64,000 nt of DNA from Isoetes taiwanensis. Its lineage: Eukaryota > Streptophyta > Lycopodiopsida > Isoetales > Isoetaceae. The first letter of the stretch is position 1, and each line of letters starts with the position of its first letter. The DNA lies in the NCBI GenBank assembly GCA_021234155.1, contig JAJEKV010000098.1:735084-799083 (forward strand), in the 5' to 3' direction. A program made the translations under genes and the position numbers. The notes below the pieces were generated by a model that saw nothing but the letters and a program-made list of their open reading frames with translations, did no database searches and had not been told where the DNA came from. Positions 11,774 to 23,700 of this stretch are shown here, in pieces.

Positions 11774-14450
11774 TCAAACGTGAGGAACTATAACATGCAA
11801 GCCTTTTTTCCTTTTGCCAAACAACAGATATATAACGTGCATGCATGCAAAATCTATAAAATTATAGATTGTGGTATTCCATAAGATCAAGACATGCCCA
11901 AGGTAAATAGTCTTGTTAGAATCCCGAAGGCTACTACCCCACATGAGGAGCTTTCTAAAGGCTTCTTTCACTAAGGATCCTTTGGGTCCTCCATACCAAC
12001 CATGCTTAGTCACAATTAACCTATTTTTCTTAAGTTATCTTGTGAACTTCAGTTTTTGATCAGCTTCAAATGCTGTCGTCTTTGGCTCCCTCATAATGAA
12101 GTGGAGGCACTAAAACCTCCTGGTCTGTTCATAGGAAAACCCAATGTCTCAATCTTCGTTAATCACCGTCATATGGTCATCCGATTCCTTACCCTCTTAA
12201 GAGTTTCAAAGTCATAACCTCTAAGAGGTCTATGCCTCAAGGCAACCGATCTTCCAGCTTCTACTTCAGTATCTAGAATTGTTCCCGCGAGTAGGGTAAC
12301 TCTTGCGATATATGGACTACTGGTCTATATAATCTCACCCCTTCTCATCTATACACCTCGTCTTGATTTTTATCGGGACTTGGAATTGCTAGGTTAAAGA
12401 TATAATCGCCAAAGTCGGCGTACTCCTTCTTTTCTTCTATCAGGGGATGCCATATCTCATACATCCTTTTATTCCCAAAACCGAATAGATGCTCTCAGCT
12501 TATAACGCTGAAATAATTCATTGGTATCTAGAACCTTTGAGTAGTTAAGCTCTCATTATCAGTTATTCCAACACCGTTCCAACCATCCTTCGGATGTTTT
12601 GAATGTAACATCACCGTATATGCTAGATTTACTCTAGCTATTTTCACTGATTTAATTTCTTTCCATTTTCCTTAGTACGATGAACTTACGATAGGCAACT
12701 CCAGCATTGGGGTAACTTGACTGCTTATCTCTCCAGGATCATACTTAATCCAATATTTCTGATTATATGCCTATCATTATGCTTATTCTTTAAGCATACC
12801 TAAGTAATATTTCACTCGCCTTATACGAATATTCTGCTATCTCCAATATGATATACATCTAAATATCACAATCGACATCTTCGATAGCCGTACGACCCCA
12901 TCAAGGGTTTCGAGATCGTTAGCATCCTTCGCGATCACGCTTCCGAACATTTCTAGCATACGCTCCATCGCACTTGTAATTATTGGGATTGTACTAAGCA
13001 GGAAGCCCTTGCTGATGCGAACCATCACCTCTCGCAGATATTTTATCCACTTCGAGACCTTTTTAATTGTTCATCATCAGCCCTACTTTGAGCTATCAAT
13101 ATGTTATAATTCAGGCTTGGACTGGGTACACGTCTAAGCCAACTCTAAGTCTAGATTCATAGTGATTATTTGACATAGCCACCTAGCTATGTTCATACTT
13201 GCCACCAATCTTTTTCCTCGACTCGGTTCTCTGCTACCATGGACATGTTGTGGTTTTGACACCACACCTTTCTAGACTCTCTAGCCTTAGTTTGCCTTGG
13301 TCCTCAAGCTTGAGTCACAAATTCCACAGGGGCAAATGCCACCCTAAGTCCTAGTGGCCATGTTTAACGACTCGTATAGCAACTCTTATCTTCATTACTT
13401 CTGTCTTCATATGGAATGTGAACTAAAAGTTCTATTATACACCCTTACATTCTCTCTCGGGACATGGTCATTGGCCAGCTACCTTATTCATACTCCCGAC
13501 TTTGGTCTATTCAAAGTATCCCTCCAACAACTTTTAAGTACCTCTTGCCAAACACTGGCCTGGTGGGTGCATTACTTGCCTCCCTGGTGTATCACTCGTT
13601 GAAGGTCAACTTCCTTCATAGTCTAGCTTCGCCAGGGCTCTAACATACTTTGTAGCTTTCAGACGGTTGCATCTTTTGCTAGCAATTGCCCTCTTCCATT
13701 CCAGCAATCTTACAGAATGCTTATTCCTGTCTTCATCAGCTCGACCTCGGCTCTCTTCACCTTGTGTGCAACTACGTTCCACACTATTGTCCAGTCTTTT
13801 ATTCGGCATCTCGATGCTCCCGTCCATTTCCTTAATTTATACCATGCCTAATGGTCATGCATTTGACCAACGCCATTAACCGTATCCACGTGACTATGTG
13901 CTCATTTTAATCATACACACGCTTCCATCATTATTGCACACCTCAGGAACATCAATCTCCTTACGAAACGCAATGTATGCGTAATTTTATAATCCGTAGT
14001 TTATGGATCCGCATCCTCATACAACATTATTCTCCACCTTTCCGCGAATCATACCTCCGTTCAAGTGGCAATAGCTATAAAATCTTGGCTCGACATTCTA
14101 TGCCTGCACCATCATGATCGAACCCTACACTTCTAAAGTGGTTTCCCTCTCAGGAGATGGGTACTCATAATCCAGTTTCCACCTTAGTATAGTACCTCTC
14201 TAACGTGGTCTATGGTAGATAATCATAAACCACTTCTTCCTCGGATATATGGTGTATGCCAATATATAAGCCGCATAATAAATCAATCTTCGTAATTATT
14301 AGGTCCAGTGTTTCAATCACATACCAAACATCGTCATACCATATAACAAGCTCAGGACAGACCATGCATGGTTTCGATGCTTCCGCCGTGGCCACCATAG
14401 CCACAACTGGCCTTCTATGATACAGGACCATTGCATAGCCAGACCACTGC
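11774..14450 (-). other. Decayed sequence, possible old coding on minus strand
   Basis: Strong pyrimidine skew on the plus strand and several short, charged minus-strand frames (for example 13606-13827 and 12837-13028) give a coding-like impression without any motif I can name. Stops interrupt every frame within about 80 codons. It sits upstream of a plus-strand polypurine tract and LTR (15474-17034), so it could include the internal region of that element. However, the coding-like frames point the opposite way. I could not resolve it. Confidence 0.2.
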
Positions 14451-15473
14451 CGGATAGCGACCGGGCCGGTACCAATTACGTCGAATGTATATGTCAGCTG
14501 TACCTGTCCCCTATAAGTATAAGAGTGTTTACGAAAATAGAAATAAAATAAAAAAAGTAATTCAAATGTAAGAATATCGGGACGTCTGGTAAATATATAA
14601 ACATAACCAATGAATTAATGGTGTCCTCATGTGACTATAATCTATGCTAAAGATCAAGAGTGTGAGTGTGGAAACATTAAAGATAATCAAAAGCAGCAAG
14701 CTATTTAAACACATAATCAAATATAATAGAAGGAGATAAGTACGTATGTCTTACACAAACTTCTGAGGAAATAACGAGACTTAGATTAGGTTATAACAAG
14801 CTTATGAAAAATAAATCATGAAGAACGTCTGTTTGTACTTAATATTAAAGTATATGGGTAAAACTGTCCGCTACACTACAATATGTAATTGTATTAAAGG
14901 GTAAGTATAACTGTGAAGGGCCTGTTAAACACTGAGAAAACGAAACATACGAGTTCTTAAAACTATACCAAAATAGAAAAACAAAATTTTGCTACAAAAT
15001 TGAATTAGGGCTGGCTGTAATAAAATGAATTACAAAGTCAAGCGAGAATATGATACACATATACACAGAAGTTAATATCATTAGAATGACTTTCTACTAA
15101 ACACTGCGCCATTAAATAAGTCTGTATTATATTAAAAGAACAAATAGAAGTTGCTTATATCTATACTGGTCCATAATATATAATCAATTACCCGTGGGTA
15201 TAGAAAGAAAATTTTCTAAATAAGATAAACTTTGAACTCATTACCACGAATAAAACAGTCTCATGATCATGTCTGATCTATACCTCTACCTTTTATATTC
15301 CAGAGTTATAAATTGCACATTACAAGTCATTTCAAACTTAATCACTTTGAACATGGCAACGTCTGTGTAACTTATAATCTCACGCTATCTCTTTAAGGAG
15401 GGGAGACTTCCTCCTAATGCACGATGTCTTGCTCGGCGACAGTAGTCTTGATGCTGAGGACAGCATCATTTCT
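14451..15473. other. AT-rich internal region, no gene
   Basis: No frame longer than about 60 codons. The final part (about 15405-15473) has the look of the last pol codons of a chromovirus running into the polypurine tract, but is too decayed to translate with confidence. Confidence 0.35.
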
Positions 15474-15486
15474 AAGGTGGGGAGAA
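15474..15486 (+). promoter_or_regulatory. Polypurine tract of a Ty3/gypsy element
   Basis: AAGGTGGGGAGAA lies directly before TGTGACATTCC, the LTR start. This is the plus-strand primer used in reverse transcription and a common signature of plant gypsy elements. It orients the element on the plus strand. Confidence 0.8.
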
Positions 15487-17034
15487 TGTGACATTCCACG
15501 TATTTATACGGTATACGTATAAATATATTGACACATCACGTAGTAGAAATACACCACCATGGGGTATGTTAACCTAGGGTGGACCTAAAAGGGATTAATT
15601 TAGCTATGCTAAATTAATAAAACCTAATTAAGTGTATTTTTGTCTTAATTAACCTAATTAGCTTAATTAGTTAATTAATGACATGCCACCTGGCCCAAAT
15701 CGATTGGGCAAGGCAGGGTTTCCATTTTGGACGCCCAAATTAGGGCTTTGGGGCCCCAATTCGAATTAGGAGCAATTGGAGATGGAGGAGGAGGAGCGTG
15801 ACTGTGCACCCTTCAAAGAAATTGGAGATGGAGCCATCCCAAGCCCCGGCCCGGTTAGTCAGAGAGCTTAGGCGTGTTATCAGTAGGGTAACGCCCTTTG
15901 GACACTTGTTGTGTGTATTTCTTACTGTTTCTGTGTTTTCTATGCTTTTACACGTAGAAACTAACCCTTGATTGCAAAGGCGAGTTCTCCTTATCTCGAT
16001 TTATTACTTGCTCTTAAATGATGGATTGATATCTTGAAATGGGGGAATTAAGGGGGGTAGAGACCTCCAGCCATGTTTATTAGTATGCTCCTAGGTAGAT
16101 CCCTTGTATTTCCCATTATTTTTGGCACAGATATCTGAGTGACCACCCGATTATTGTAGATGCTATGGAATGGCTTAGCACCGGAGAAGGGGACGCAGTG
16201 GGGTGAAGTGGGGGTGGGGTCTTGCATGAACATAAAAAGGCTCCCGAGACTCTATATTGGGCTAGGCACGATAGCCGGTCACGTAGGGGCGGGTATGGGT
16301 CCGACACTCCCGATGTGACCCATATGGGGCACCCCCGCACTTTGAGTAGATTTAGGGGTGAGTAAAAATGCACGGATGCGGATCACGGTGCCGATGCGGC
16401 ACGTATTCTCTAGCTCACCCATGGAACCATTGTGATCCTGGAAGGGGACACTTCCCTGACCTGCCTCATCGGACCAGGGCTTCATGAACCCTGGAGTAGG
16501 CTCGAAGGGTGATACCTTGAGTCTGCGTCTCCGGAAGGCTATAGTGATGCCATAGCATGATTCGACTCATCTGCAAAGTGTGCACAGGAGGGGCGGATGG
16601 AGTGGACAACCCTAGCCCTTTGTTCTATGCCAATAGCGCCGGGTTATACCTCTGTCTTTGATCTCTTTGAGGGGAGCGATTCAGTCCATCCTCATAGAGA
16701 TTCGAACGGGGTAGAACCTGGAGTTTGGGGTGTTTTCCTTAGGATTAGATGCATATTCTTTGCCGTTAGTACTTGGATGGATGTGCCACCCTTCGTGGTG
16801 GTTATTTATATATGATTTATGCTGTGTGCTAACATGTATTCACGCTTCCGCAACTTAGGAGTCCCATTGAAGGCGTGGGCCGAATGACACCTCCGTGTCC
16901 TTCACCCGGGCATCTCTCTGCGGATGGTCCGAGTTAGACGGAGGGCCCTGCTCATGGTGAGCTGATTGCCATGGGAGGGGGAAGTCCCTGTATGTATACG
17001 TCCGGAGCGCCGTATATATTCAGGGAACGTCACA
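15487..17034 (+). mobile_element. Ty3/gypsy 3' LTR, orphan
   Basis: Starts TGTGACATTCC and ends GGAACGTCACA, an 11-bp imperfect inverted pair with TG...CA limits; length 1548 bp. The polypurine tract on its left shows that it is a 3' LTR. No matching 5' LTR occurs in the window and no clear pol precedes it, so the element is decayed or truncated at its 5' side. Flanking 5 bp on the right are ATTCT. Inner frames over 60 codons (for example 16048-16815) look like chance frames in GC-richer LTR sequence. Confidence 0.75.
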
Positions 17035-17103
17035 ATTCTTGGTTTGAAACTTGCCACCTGGCGTGATATGATTGGCGGAGGGGCAAGAATTCCAAGTACC
17101 TAA

Positions 17104-17303
17104 TTTTCATGTTATGTGGTTATGTGGAATGGCAAGAGGGAAGACATTCCCTGTATGGCAGGGGCAGCCGGCTACAGTCAGCAGGCAAGCGCTCCCGGCT
17201 GTTAGCTGTAGCCAGTTGCCCCTACTAGCACGACTGCTGGCTTTAGCTAGCTGCTCCTGCTACACAGGGAATGGCCGTCCTAGGCCATTTCACAACGTCA
17301 AGG
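17104..17303. mobile_element. Foldback MITE, copy 1
   Basis: Arms TTATGTGGAATGGCAAGAGG... and, inverted, ...CCATTTCACAACGTCAAGG, with inner arms GGCAGGGGCAGC and GCTGCTCCTGC. About 200 bp, no coding. Family ends approximate to CCTTGACRTNATGTGGAATG. Confidence 0.7.
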
Positions 17304-17800
17304 AAAAAAGGAAGGCTACTCCTCAAGAAAAGTCTGAAAAGTTCTTCTGATTAAGCAAGTTTCATCCGTTTTATCTAAGATTAAAGAAAGCATGAGATAA
17401 CCAATCAAAAAATTGCATTAGCAGGGCTATTTTCACTTTCGAGAGCTTGCAAGCGTTTGGCGATGCCTGGAGATCCATCAGAATACCCTGTTCTTCTTTT
17501 AGAGCTTGCAAGATAGAAGCACATATACTCTAAACCTTGCTCTGTTCGTCTGTTAGCTTGCAAGGCAAAAAAAGTGTGGTGTGTGTGGCATGTCCGGGGG
17601 GGCTCTGGAAAAAAACTATTATTCATCTATTAAAACCTTTGGGTTCCAAAAGATGCAAGATCAAATCTGAGATGACCCGCGAAAAGTTAGAGGTCGATGA
17701 AAGAATGTGAAAAGAATAGCAATATGTCATTCTGGGATAGAATGATCACCACATGGCAGTCTTCCATTCAAAAATAAATTAGAATGCAAACCAAACTTTT

Positions 17801-17938
17801 CTTGATGTGATGTATAATAGAATGGGAAAACCATTCTTGCATTCCCTTGGCCTGCATAATCCGAGAGCACCGACCTGATCCTGCAGGTCAGGGGGAAGCA
17901 AGAATGGCTTTTCCATTCTCTTCTACATCACGTCAAAG
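17801..17938. mobile_element. Foldback MITE, copy 2
   Basis: Ends CTTGATGTGATGTATAATAG and, inverted, CTTCTACATCACGTCAAAG. Inner arms GAATGGGAAAACCATTCTTG and CAAGAATGGCTTTTCCATTC. The core holds the palindromic CTGATCCTGCAGGTCAG. Similarity to copy 4 extends roughly 80 bp beyond both ends (the GATAGAAT and CCACAT motifs on the left, a TTCTACA motif on the right). Confidence 0.7.
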
Positions 17939-18031
17939 TAAGCTACTTACTGGATTCTACATGTCTGTTAAGGCAATTTATTATTCTGCTTAAGAATGAA
18001 TTAAAAAACGACCGGAATGCTCATCCACTTA

Positions 18032-18201
18032 CCTTGACATTATGTGGAATGCAAAGAGGGAGTGCATTCCGGCCTTGGCAGGGGCAGCTAGCTAATGCCC
18101 GCAGCCTGAAGCACTATTTAGGCACGACTTGCTGCTGGCAATAGCCAGCTGCCCCTGCCATGGCCAGAATGCATGACCTCTTGCATTCCACGATGACAAG
18201 G
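18032..18201. mobile_element. Foldback MITE, copy 3
   Basis: The best preserved copy. CCTTGACATTATGTGGAATG at the left and CATTCCACGATGACAAGG at the right are inverted; inner arms GGCAGGGGCAGCTAGC and AGCCAGCTGCCCCTGCC. About 170 bp, no coding. Confidence 0.8.
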
Positions 18202-18527
18202 AAAGCACAAAATAAAGATTTCTTGGATTTATTGGATTTATCAAGATCAGAGATTTTTTGGGAAGAGGCAACAAGTTTTGTTTGCCAAGAATAAGGTAGC
18301 TATAGGGTTGTTGCATCTTAATCCAGTGATGCACTGCTGTGACAACATATGAAGCTACGGTGGATATATGAAGCTGAATTCGGCGATATATGAAGCTGCG
18401 ATGGATGTGAATCAACAGGCAGCAGCAGGTCACGTCAAGAATGCAGATCGAGTTTCCATTCTCAGATAGAATTGTTGCCACATAGCGAGCTCTCATTTGA
18501 TAGGAAACAAGAATGAACAACCACTTT

Positions 18528-18570
18528 CCTTGACATGATGTGGAACGGGAAGGGGGAAGGCATTTTTGCC
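18528..18570. mobile_element. Foldback MITE, copy 4, left part
   Basis: CCTTGACATGATGTGGAAC starts a fourth family member that breaks off at 18570, exactly where the gypsy-1 LTR begins. The right part resumes at 23701 after the TTGCC target duplication. Confidence 0.75.
18566..18570. repeat. gypsy-1 target site duplication (left)
   Basis: TTGCC, identical to 23696-23700. Confidence 0.85.
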
Positions 18571-19854
18571 TGTGACGGTCCTTCGCTCGACACCGGTTAA
18601 TACTTAAATATATAACACAAATACCTCAGGATCCATAGGTGCAAAACCTGCGTATCGACCCAAAACCCAAATTAGCATGTTGCGGCAAACCTGAGCTACT
18701 GGTCTCTAGCTCAGGAGCAACCTTCATCTATTGACATGACCAATGTCAATTCCTCACTAGCGAGCCTCATCAATGCCCACTCGCTACTGTCGAGTGACTA
18801 GCACTTGTGGCCTCGATTTCTGCTTAGTCTTCTCGGGGAGCTGTGGGCAGACCAAGGTGCAACTAGGCTAGCAACATGATAGAAGTTTAATTCCATTTAG
18901 TTGTCAAGTTTGACATTTTACTTGTTATATATATTGCCCTTCTGACATTTGTAAGGTGTATCTATAAGCAACTCAAGAACACTCTAACTCATAAGAATTG
19001 ACATAATTATAGTCTATAAGCTATAAGTAAATATCAAAAGACTTTGAAAAAAATCTTAAGAACTTTTCGATTTTGCTTAGGCTCAAAAGACTTTGAATAA
19101 GATCTTAAATCTTAAAAAATTTTGATTTTGCTCAGGCTTGAACCCTTGCCATCAAGCCAAAAGACCAAGTCCTTAACCACAACTACAAGTTCTTTATTTT
19201 CAAGAAAAACTCATTCAACCTTTAAAGTTAATATTGGGATAAAATAATAATTTTCTAATTCTGGCGAGCCCTAATGTGCAAATATAGAAGCGGTCGAACA
19301 CTAAAGAAACAGATCCATAAGGCTTGTTTTTTTTTTTCCTCATTTTGTCTATCGTTATTACAGATAGAAGCATCATGGCATAGGTCCTTATATCCGACCA
19401 GGCAGATAGCATCGGCAAAGAATTGGAAGAGCGGATTTGAGATAAGGCTGTCGAAATTAGGGACAAGCGACTGTTGAATAAGAGGCTGCTGGAATCATAG
19501 ACTGAGATTGAAACCTCTGCCGAAATCAGAGACTGAGTTAGAAATTATTATGCAGCATGTTCTTGATCTGTGCTTATAGGTTAATTCCGTTCTCTTCTTC
19601 TATATTTTGTATCCAAAGGATTACTTCCTTTAAAACATAAAATAAATGCCTTACCTCTAAATCGCTTCTTCAAATTTCCAATTATCTCTTTTATCCTCCG
19701 TTGTCTCTTCTCTCTTTCCCTTTTCTTACGTTTTGTTTTCTAAATTCTAACTTCTCTTGAATTACCAATTGCCATGTCATCATTATGCCATGTCATCTCC
19801 TATTTATTATTTTATAATATCTAAAGATAAAAGCACAATACAATTCACATCACA
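18571..19854 (-). repeat. gypsy-1 3' LTR
   Basis: 1284 bp. On the plus strand it starts TGTGACGGTCC and ends CACATCACA. It aligns with 22629-23695 over most of its length, but the two LTRs differ by several large indels (for example 19020-19330 and 19585-19720), so the insertion is not recent. The LTR carries the promoter and poly-A signals in this family; I did not place them. Confidence 0.85.
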
Positions 19855-20039
19855 TTCTTATCCTGTCCTCGTCAAATACAATTCACACCATATCTAGATT
19901 ATTGCAAGTTATACTCCTTCACAACTTCATGTATTATTTATCCTTAACAAGTTTGATACATCTTTTAGATAGTCTTATCCCATGACATGCTATAGATTGA
20001 AAAAGATTCGGAAAAATCCTTAGCATATTTTGCTTCAGC

Positions 20040-20108
20040 CTCATTTAATTTCACCCAAGTTGCATCTTCTTGTATAAGGATTTCTTTGATTATTCTACTA
20101 CACAACTT
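20040..20108 (-). pseudogene. gypsy-1 chromodomain remnant
   Basis: Directly after the integrase C-terminal region the minus strand reads R-E, a stop, then KLCSRIIKEILIQ and EDATWVKLNEAE. This fits a chromodomain whose middle (the W-containing strand) is shortened. The TGA after R-E would end the protein before it. Chromodomains in these elements bind modified histone H3 and steer integration. Confidence 0.55.
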
Positions 20109-20603
20109 TCATTCTCGATACTGCAATATTTGGGATGGCATTACTTCAAAGGTATTATTCCCTTGGATTAATTGCAATTCAGGAAGCAATTGATCTCTGT
20201 CATGTAAAGAGGATTTTAATAAACTAACATGAAAAACATCATGAATCTTTACACGTGGTGGCAACTCTAATTGATATGCTAGGTTCCCCATCCTTTTAAT
20301 AATTCTGAAAGGACCAGCATATCTTGAAGCAAGTTTAACACATTTTCCAATTCTAACTTGACTTTTCTTTGGCTTCACACGGAGATATACAAAGTCTCCA
20401 ACCTTGAATTCTCGATATATTCTATGCTTATCTGCAAATTGCTTCTGTCTATGTTGTGCTTCGGCTAGCCTGCTTCTTGTAAGCTGCACCTTATCTATAT
20501 ATTCTTCCAACATCTGTCTAGAGATCTCAGATTTAACCATGGGATCATACCAATTTATTGGAGCATAACAATCTTGTCCATAAAGTGCTTCAAAAGGTGT
20601 CAT
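20109..20603 (-). pseudogene. gypsy-1 integrase C-terminal region (GPY/F)
   Basis: 164 codons open. From MTPFEALYG (the end of the integrase core) it goes through a coiled, basic segment to KVGDFVYLRV and the GPY/F-type module (RYAGPFRIIKRMG, YQLELP, HDVFHVSLLK), then the approach to the chromodomain. The GPY/F module contributes to integrase multimerisation in chromoviruses. It is joined upstream to the core through one stop codon (about 20612). Confidence 0.8.
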
Positions 20604-21416
20604 CCGTATAGATTACTGTTTAGAATTATTGTATGCAAACTCTGCTAAGGGTAACAAACCTTCTCATTTCTTTGGATTGTCTTGACAATACATCTGCAAC
20701 ATGTCCTCAAGGACCCTATTTACTCTTTCTATTTGCCCATCGGTTTCTGGATGATAGGCTGTGCTCATCTACAATTGAGTTCCAACTCCCTTGAAAAATG
20801 AAGTCCAAAAATTACTAGTAAATCTTGGATCTCTATCAAAAACAATATTTGTAGGAATTCCATGTAAACAAAAAATGTCATGAACAAAGATATTAGCAGT
20901 TTCCTTCGCTGTTATTGTTTTCATAACTGGAAAGAAATGAGCATGTTTGGTTAACATGTCAATCACCACGAGAATAGCATCCTTTTATGTTTGTGTCCTT
21001 GGCAATCCCACTATAAAATCCATGCTAATAGATTCCCATTTTCTTTCTGGAATAGGTAACGGCTGCAAAAGACCAAGTACCCTAATCTTTTCTGCCTTAA
21101 CACGCAAACACATCACACAATTTTGGATATACTTACGAACATAATCTTTTAGTCCTGGCCAAAAGAAACTCCTCTTCACCTTGTGATATGTCTTATGGAA
21201 TCCTGAATGACCTGATATTACTGCATCATGACATTCATTTAATATCTTCTTGTTGATGTGATCTATTGCAGGAATACAAACTCTTAACTTGTATCTCAAT
21301 ATCCCTTCCTTCAATTTCGGTCCAAAATAATTGTCGGTAGCAATAGTATTTTTCACCTCATCCAACCAGTCTGTTGTAATCACAGTTATTGCATAGCAAG
21401 CTGAAAGTCTAGACAA
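20604..21416 (-). pseudogene. gypsy-1 integrase (HHCC and DDE core)
   Basis: Minus strand, two open pieces (21416-20985 and 20969-20769) and a third with stops (20768-20604). The zinc-binding region shows CHDAVISGHSG ... NCVMC (H-H-C-C). The core shows W-E-S-I-S-M-D-F (first Asp), FDRDPRFTSNFW (second Asp) and [13 protein letters not shown] (catalytic Glu). All three acidic residues are readable, but frameshifts and stops between the pieces prevent an intact product. Integrase inserts the cDNA into the host chromosome. Confidence 0.85.
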
Positions 21417-21706
21417 AGCGTCTGCAACAACTTTTGTCTATCCATTTTATAATTAATCCGAAAGTTATACTCTTGAAGAAATTCTATCCATCTACGTTGT
21501 CTCAAATTCAAAGTAGGTTGTTTCATAAAGTATGCAAGACTAGCATGGTCAGTATGCACTTCAAAATGATTCCATAAAAGATAATGTTTTGAAGCTCTAA
21601 GTGCATGTATAATTGCCAACAATTCCTTTTCATGAGTGGGGTAATTTTGTTCAGCATCGTTTAGCTTATGAGAAATATATGCACACACATGCTTGTCTTG
21701 CATCAA
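21386..21706 (-). pseudogene. gypsy-1 RNase H
   Basis: Minus strand, 106 codons open. Reads YISHKLNDAEQNYPTHEKEL and VHTDHASLAYF, the RNase H pattern of gypsy pol with Glu in HEKEL and Asp in HTDH. The first catalytic Asp lies just upstream in T-D-A-S-G-E-G, separated by a TGA. It removes the RNA strand during cDNA synthesis. A frameshift separates its end from the integrase. Confidence 0.8.
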
Positions 21707-21755
21707 TACAGCTCATGTTCCTTCCCCACTAGCATCTGTCATAACCTGATGCTTC

Positions 21756-22600
21756 TTACTTGGGTCTGCCACTTTTAAAACAGGAGCATTTATCAACTGC
21801 TCTTTTAAATTTCAGAAAGGTCTCTCGTTTCTCATCCCATTGAAAAGCTATATTTGATTTTGTAAGTGTTTTCAAAGCACTTGCTATTGTAGAAAAACTT
21901 TTGATAAATTTCCTACAGAACCCTGAAAGTCCTAAGAATGAGCGCACTTGTTTTGGATTTCAGGTTTAATTCCCTCTGTTGAAACAATATGACCTAAATA
22001 ATCTATTTCGGTGCTACAAAATGAACACTTGACTTTCTTAGCATACAATTTTTCTCTTTTTAAAATACTCAAAACAAATCTCAGATGTTCTTTATGCTCT
22101 TCTAAATTTTTTGAATAAATAAGTATCATCAAAGAACATGAGGACAAACTTATCAAGATATTCACGAAAAAGATCGTTCATTAGACACTGAAAAGTTGCT
22201 GGTGCATTTGTTAAGCCAAAAGGCATAACTACAAATTCAAAATGTCCATATCTTGTAGAAAAAGTTGTTTTGTGTATGTGACTCTCTTTGATTCTTGTCT
22301 GATGATATCCAGATCTAAGATCTATCTTTGAAAATAATGTAGCTCCTTGAAGTTGATCAAACAAGTCATCTATTCTAGGCAATAGATATTTATTTTTAAT
22401 TGGGATGTCATTTAATTGCCTATAATCAACACACATACGTATAGAACCATCTTTTTTCTTAACAAAAAATACTGGAGCACCAAAAAGTGAAATACTAGGC
22501 TGTATATATCCTTGATCTAGAAGTCCTTTTAACTGTTTTTTTTTTTAATTCCACTAGCTCTGACAAAGCAAATCTATATGGAAATTTGATATATGGAGCA
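21756..22600 (-). pseudogene. gypsy-1 reverse transcriptase
   Basis: Minus strand, three pieces in different frames (22436-22092, 22165-21932, 21947-21756) plus an N-terminal part from about 22600 broken in an A-run (about 22540). Motifs: [43 protein letters not shown], the active site F-F-D-D and, further on, YLGHIVS and RSFLGLSGFCRKF. Residue order and spacing fit chromovirus RT. The N-terminal part begins almost at the primer site, showing that gag and protease are missing. Confidence 0.85.
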
Positions 22601-22612
22601 AATCTATATATA

Positions 22613-22624
22613 GCTCTGATACCA
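22613..22624 (-). promoter_or_regulatory. gypsy-1 primer binding site (initiator Met tRNA)
   Basis: On the minus strand TGGTATCAGAGC, a perfect match to the usual plant initiator-tRNA-Met primer site, four bases after the end of the 5' LTR. The primer site fixes the orientation of the element. Confidence 0.9.
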
Positions 22625-22628
22625 ATTT

Positions 22629-23695
22629 TATGACAGCCCTTCTCCCGACACTGGTTAATATTTAAATATATAACACAAATATCTCAAGATCCACGGGTGC
22701 GAAACCTGCGTATCGACCCAAAACCCAAATTAGCGTGTTGCGGCAACCCTGAGCTACTGGTCTCTAGCTCACGAGACAACCTTCATCTAGGTGCAACTTG
22801 ACATGATCAATATCAAGTCCTCACTAGCGAGCTTCGTCAATGCCCACTCGCTAGTGTCGAGTGACTAGCACTCGTGGCCTCGATTTCTGCTTAGTCTCCC
22901 TGGGGAGCTGCGGGCAAACCAAGGTGCAACTAGGCTAGCAAAATGATGGAAGTTCAATTCCATTTAGTTGTCAAGTTTGACATTTTACTTGTTCTATATA
23001 TTGCCCTTCTAGCATTTGTAAGGTGTATCTATAAGCAACTCAAGAACACTCTAACTCATAAGGATTAACATAATTATAATCCATAAGCTATAAGTAAATA
23101 ATCATAACCCATAAGTTATAAATATCAGAAGACTTTGAAAAAGATCTTCAAGAATCTTAAGAACTTTCGATTTTGCTTAGGCTTATAATCCATTTAAGCT
23201 AATCATAATCCATAAGTTATAAGTAAATATCAGAAGACTTTGAAAAAGATATTCAAGAATCTTAAGAACTTTCGATTTTGCTTAGGTTTATATCAGATAC
23301 TGTTGAATAAGAGGCTGCCGGAATCACAGACTGAGATAGAAACCTCTGCCGAAATCAGAGACTGAGGTAGAAATTATTCTGCAGCATGTTCTTAATCTGT
23401 GCTTATTCAAAAACAAAAATGTATTTTATCGTGTAGGTATACATACGCCCAAGCTCCAAAAACACCTCCTTGGTATTTACACACGTGGTTTTGGGGGTTC
23501 TTCTAAGTGACTCCCCCTTGATGTTAGGGTTATGAACCAGGTTTTAGGAGCACTGTTGCCAATGTCCATGGCATTGCCATTCTTACGTTTTGTTTTCTAA
23601 ATTCTAACTTCTCTTGAATTACCAATTGCCATGTCATCTCCTATTTATTATTTTATATTATCTAAAGATAAAAGCACAATACAATTCACATCACA
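22629..23695 (-). repeat. gypsy-1 5' LTR
   Basis: 1067 bp. On the plus strand it starts TATGACAGCCC and ends CACATCACA. Aligned with the 3' LTR it differs in indels and in an unrelated stretch at about 23405-23580. Confidence 0.85.
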
Positions 23696-23700
23696 TTGCC
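23696..23700. repeat. gypsy-1 target site duplication (right)
   Basis: TTGCC, identical to 18566-18570. Confidence 0.85.

Larger units (their letters stand above)
18571..23695 (-). mobile_element. gypsy-1: Ty3/gypsy chromovirus, gag-less, with both LTRs and TSD
   Basis: A complete insertion of 5125 bp in minus orientation. LTRs are 18571-19854 (3') and 22629-23695 (5'); target duplication TTGCC lies at 18566-18570 and 23696-23700. The primer site is next to the 5' LTR, then come RT, RNase H, integrase and a chromodomain remnant. Only about 170 bp separate the primer site from the middle of the RT N-terminal region, so gag and protease are deleted. Pol has several frameshifts and stops, so the copy cannot make its own proteins. 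It splits foldback copy 4 and is younger than it. Confidence 0.9.

Noticed and set aside
12837-13827. Possible gag on the minus strand
   Set aside because: Charged frames only, no zinc knuckle or capsid motif, and the adjacent polypurine tract points to a plus-strand element.
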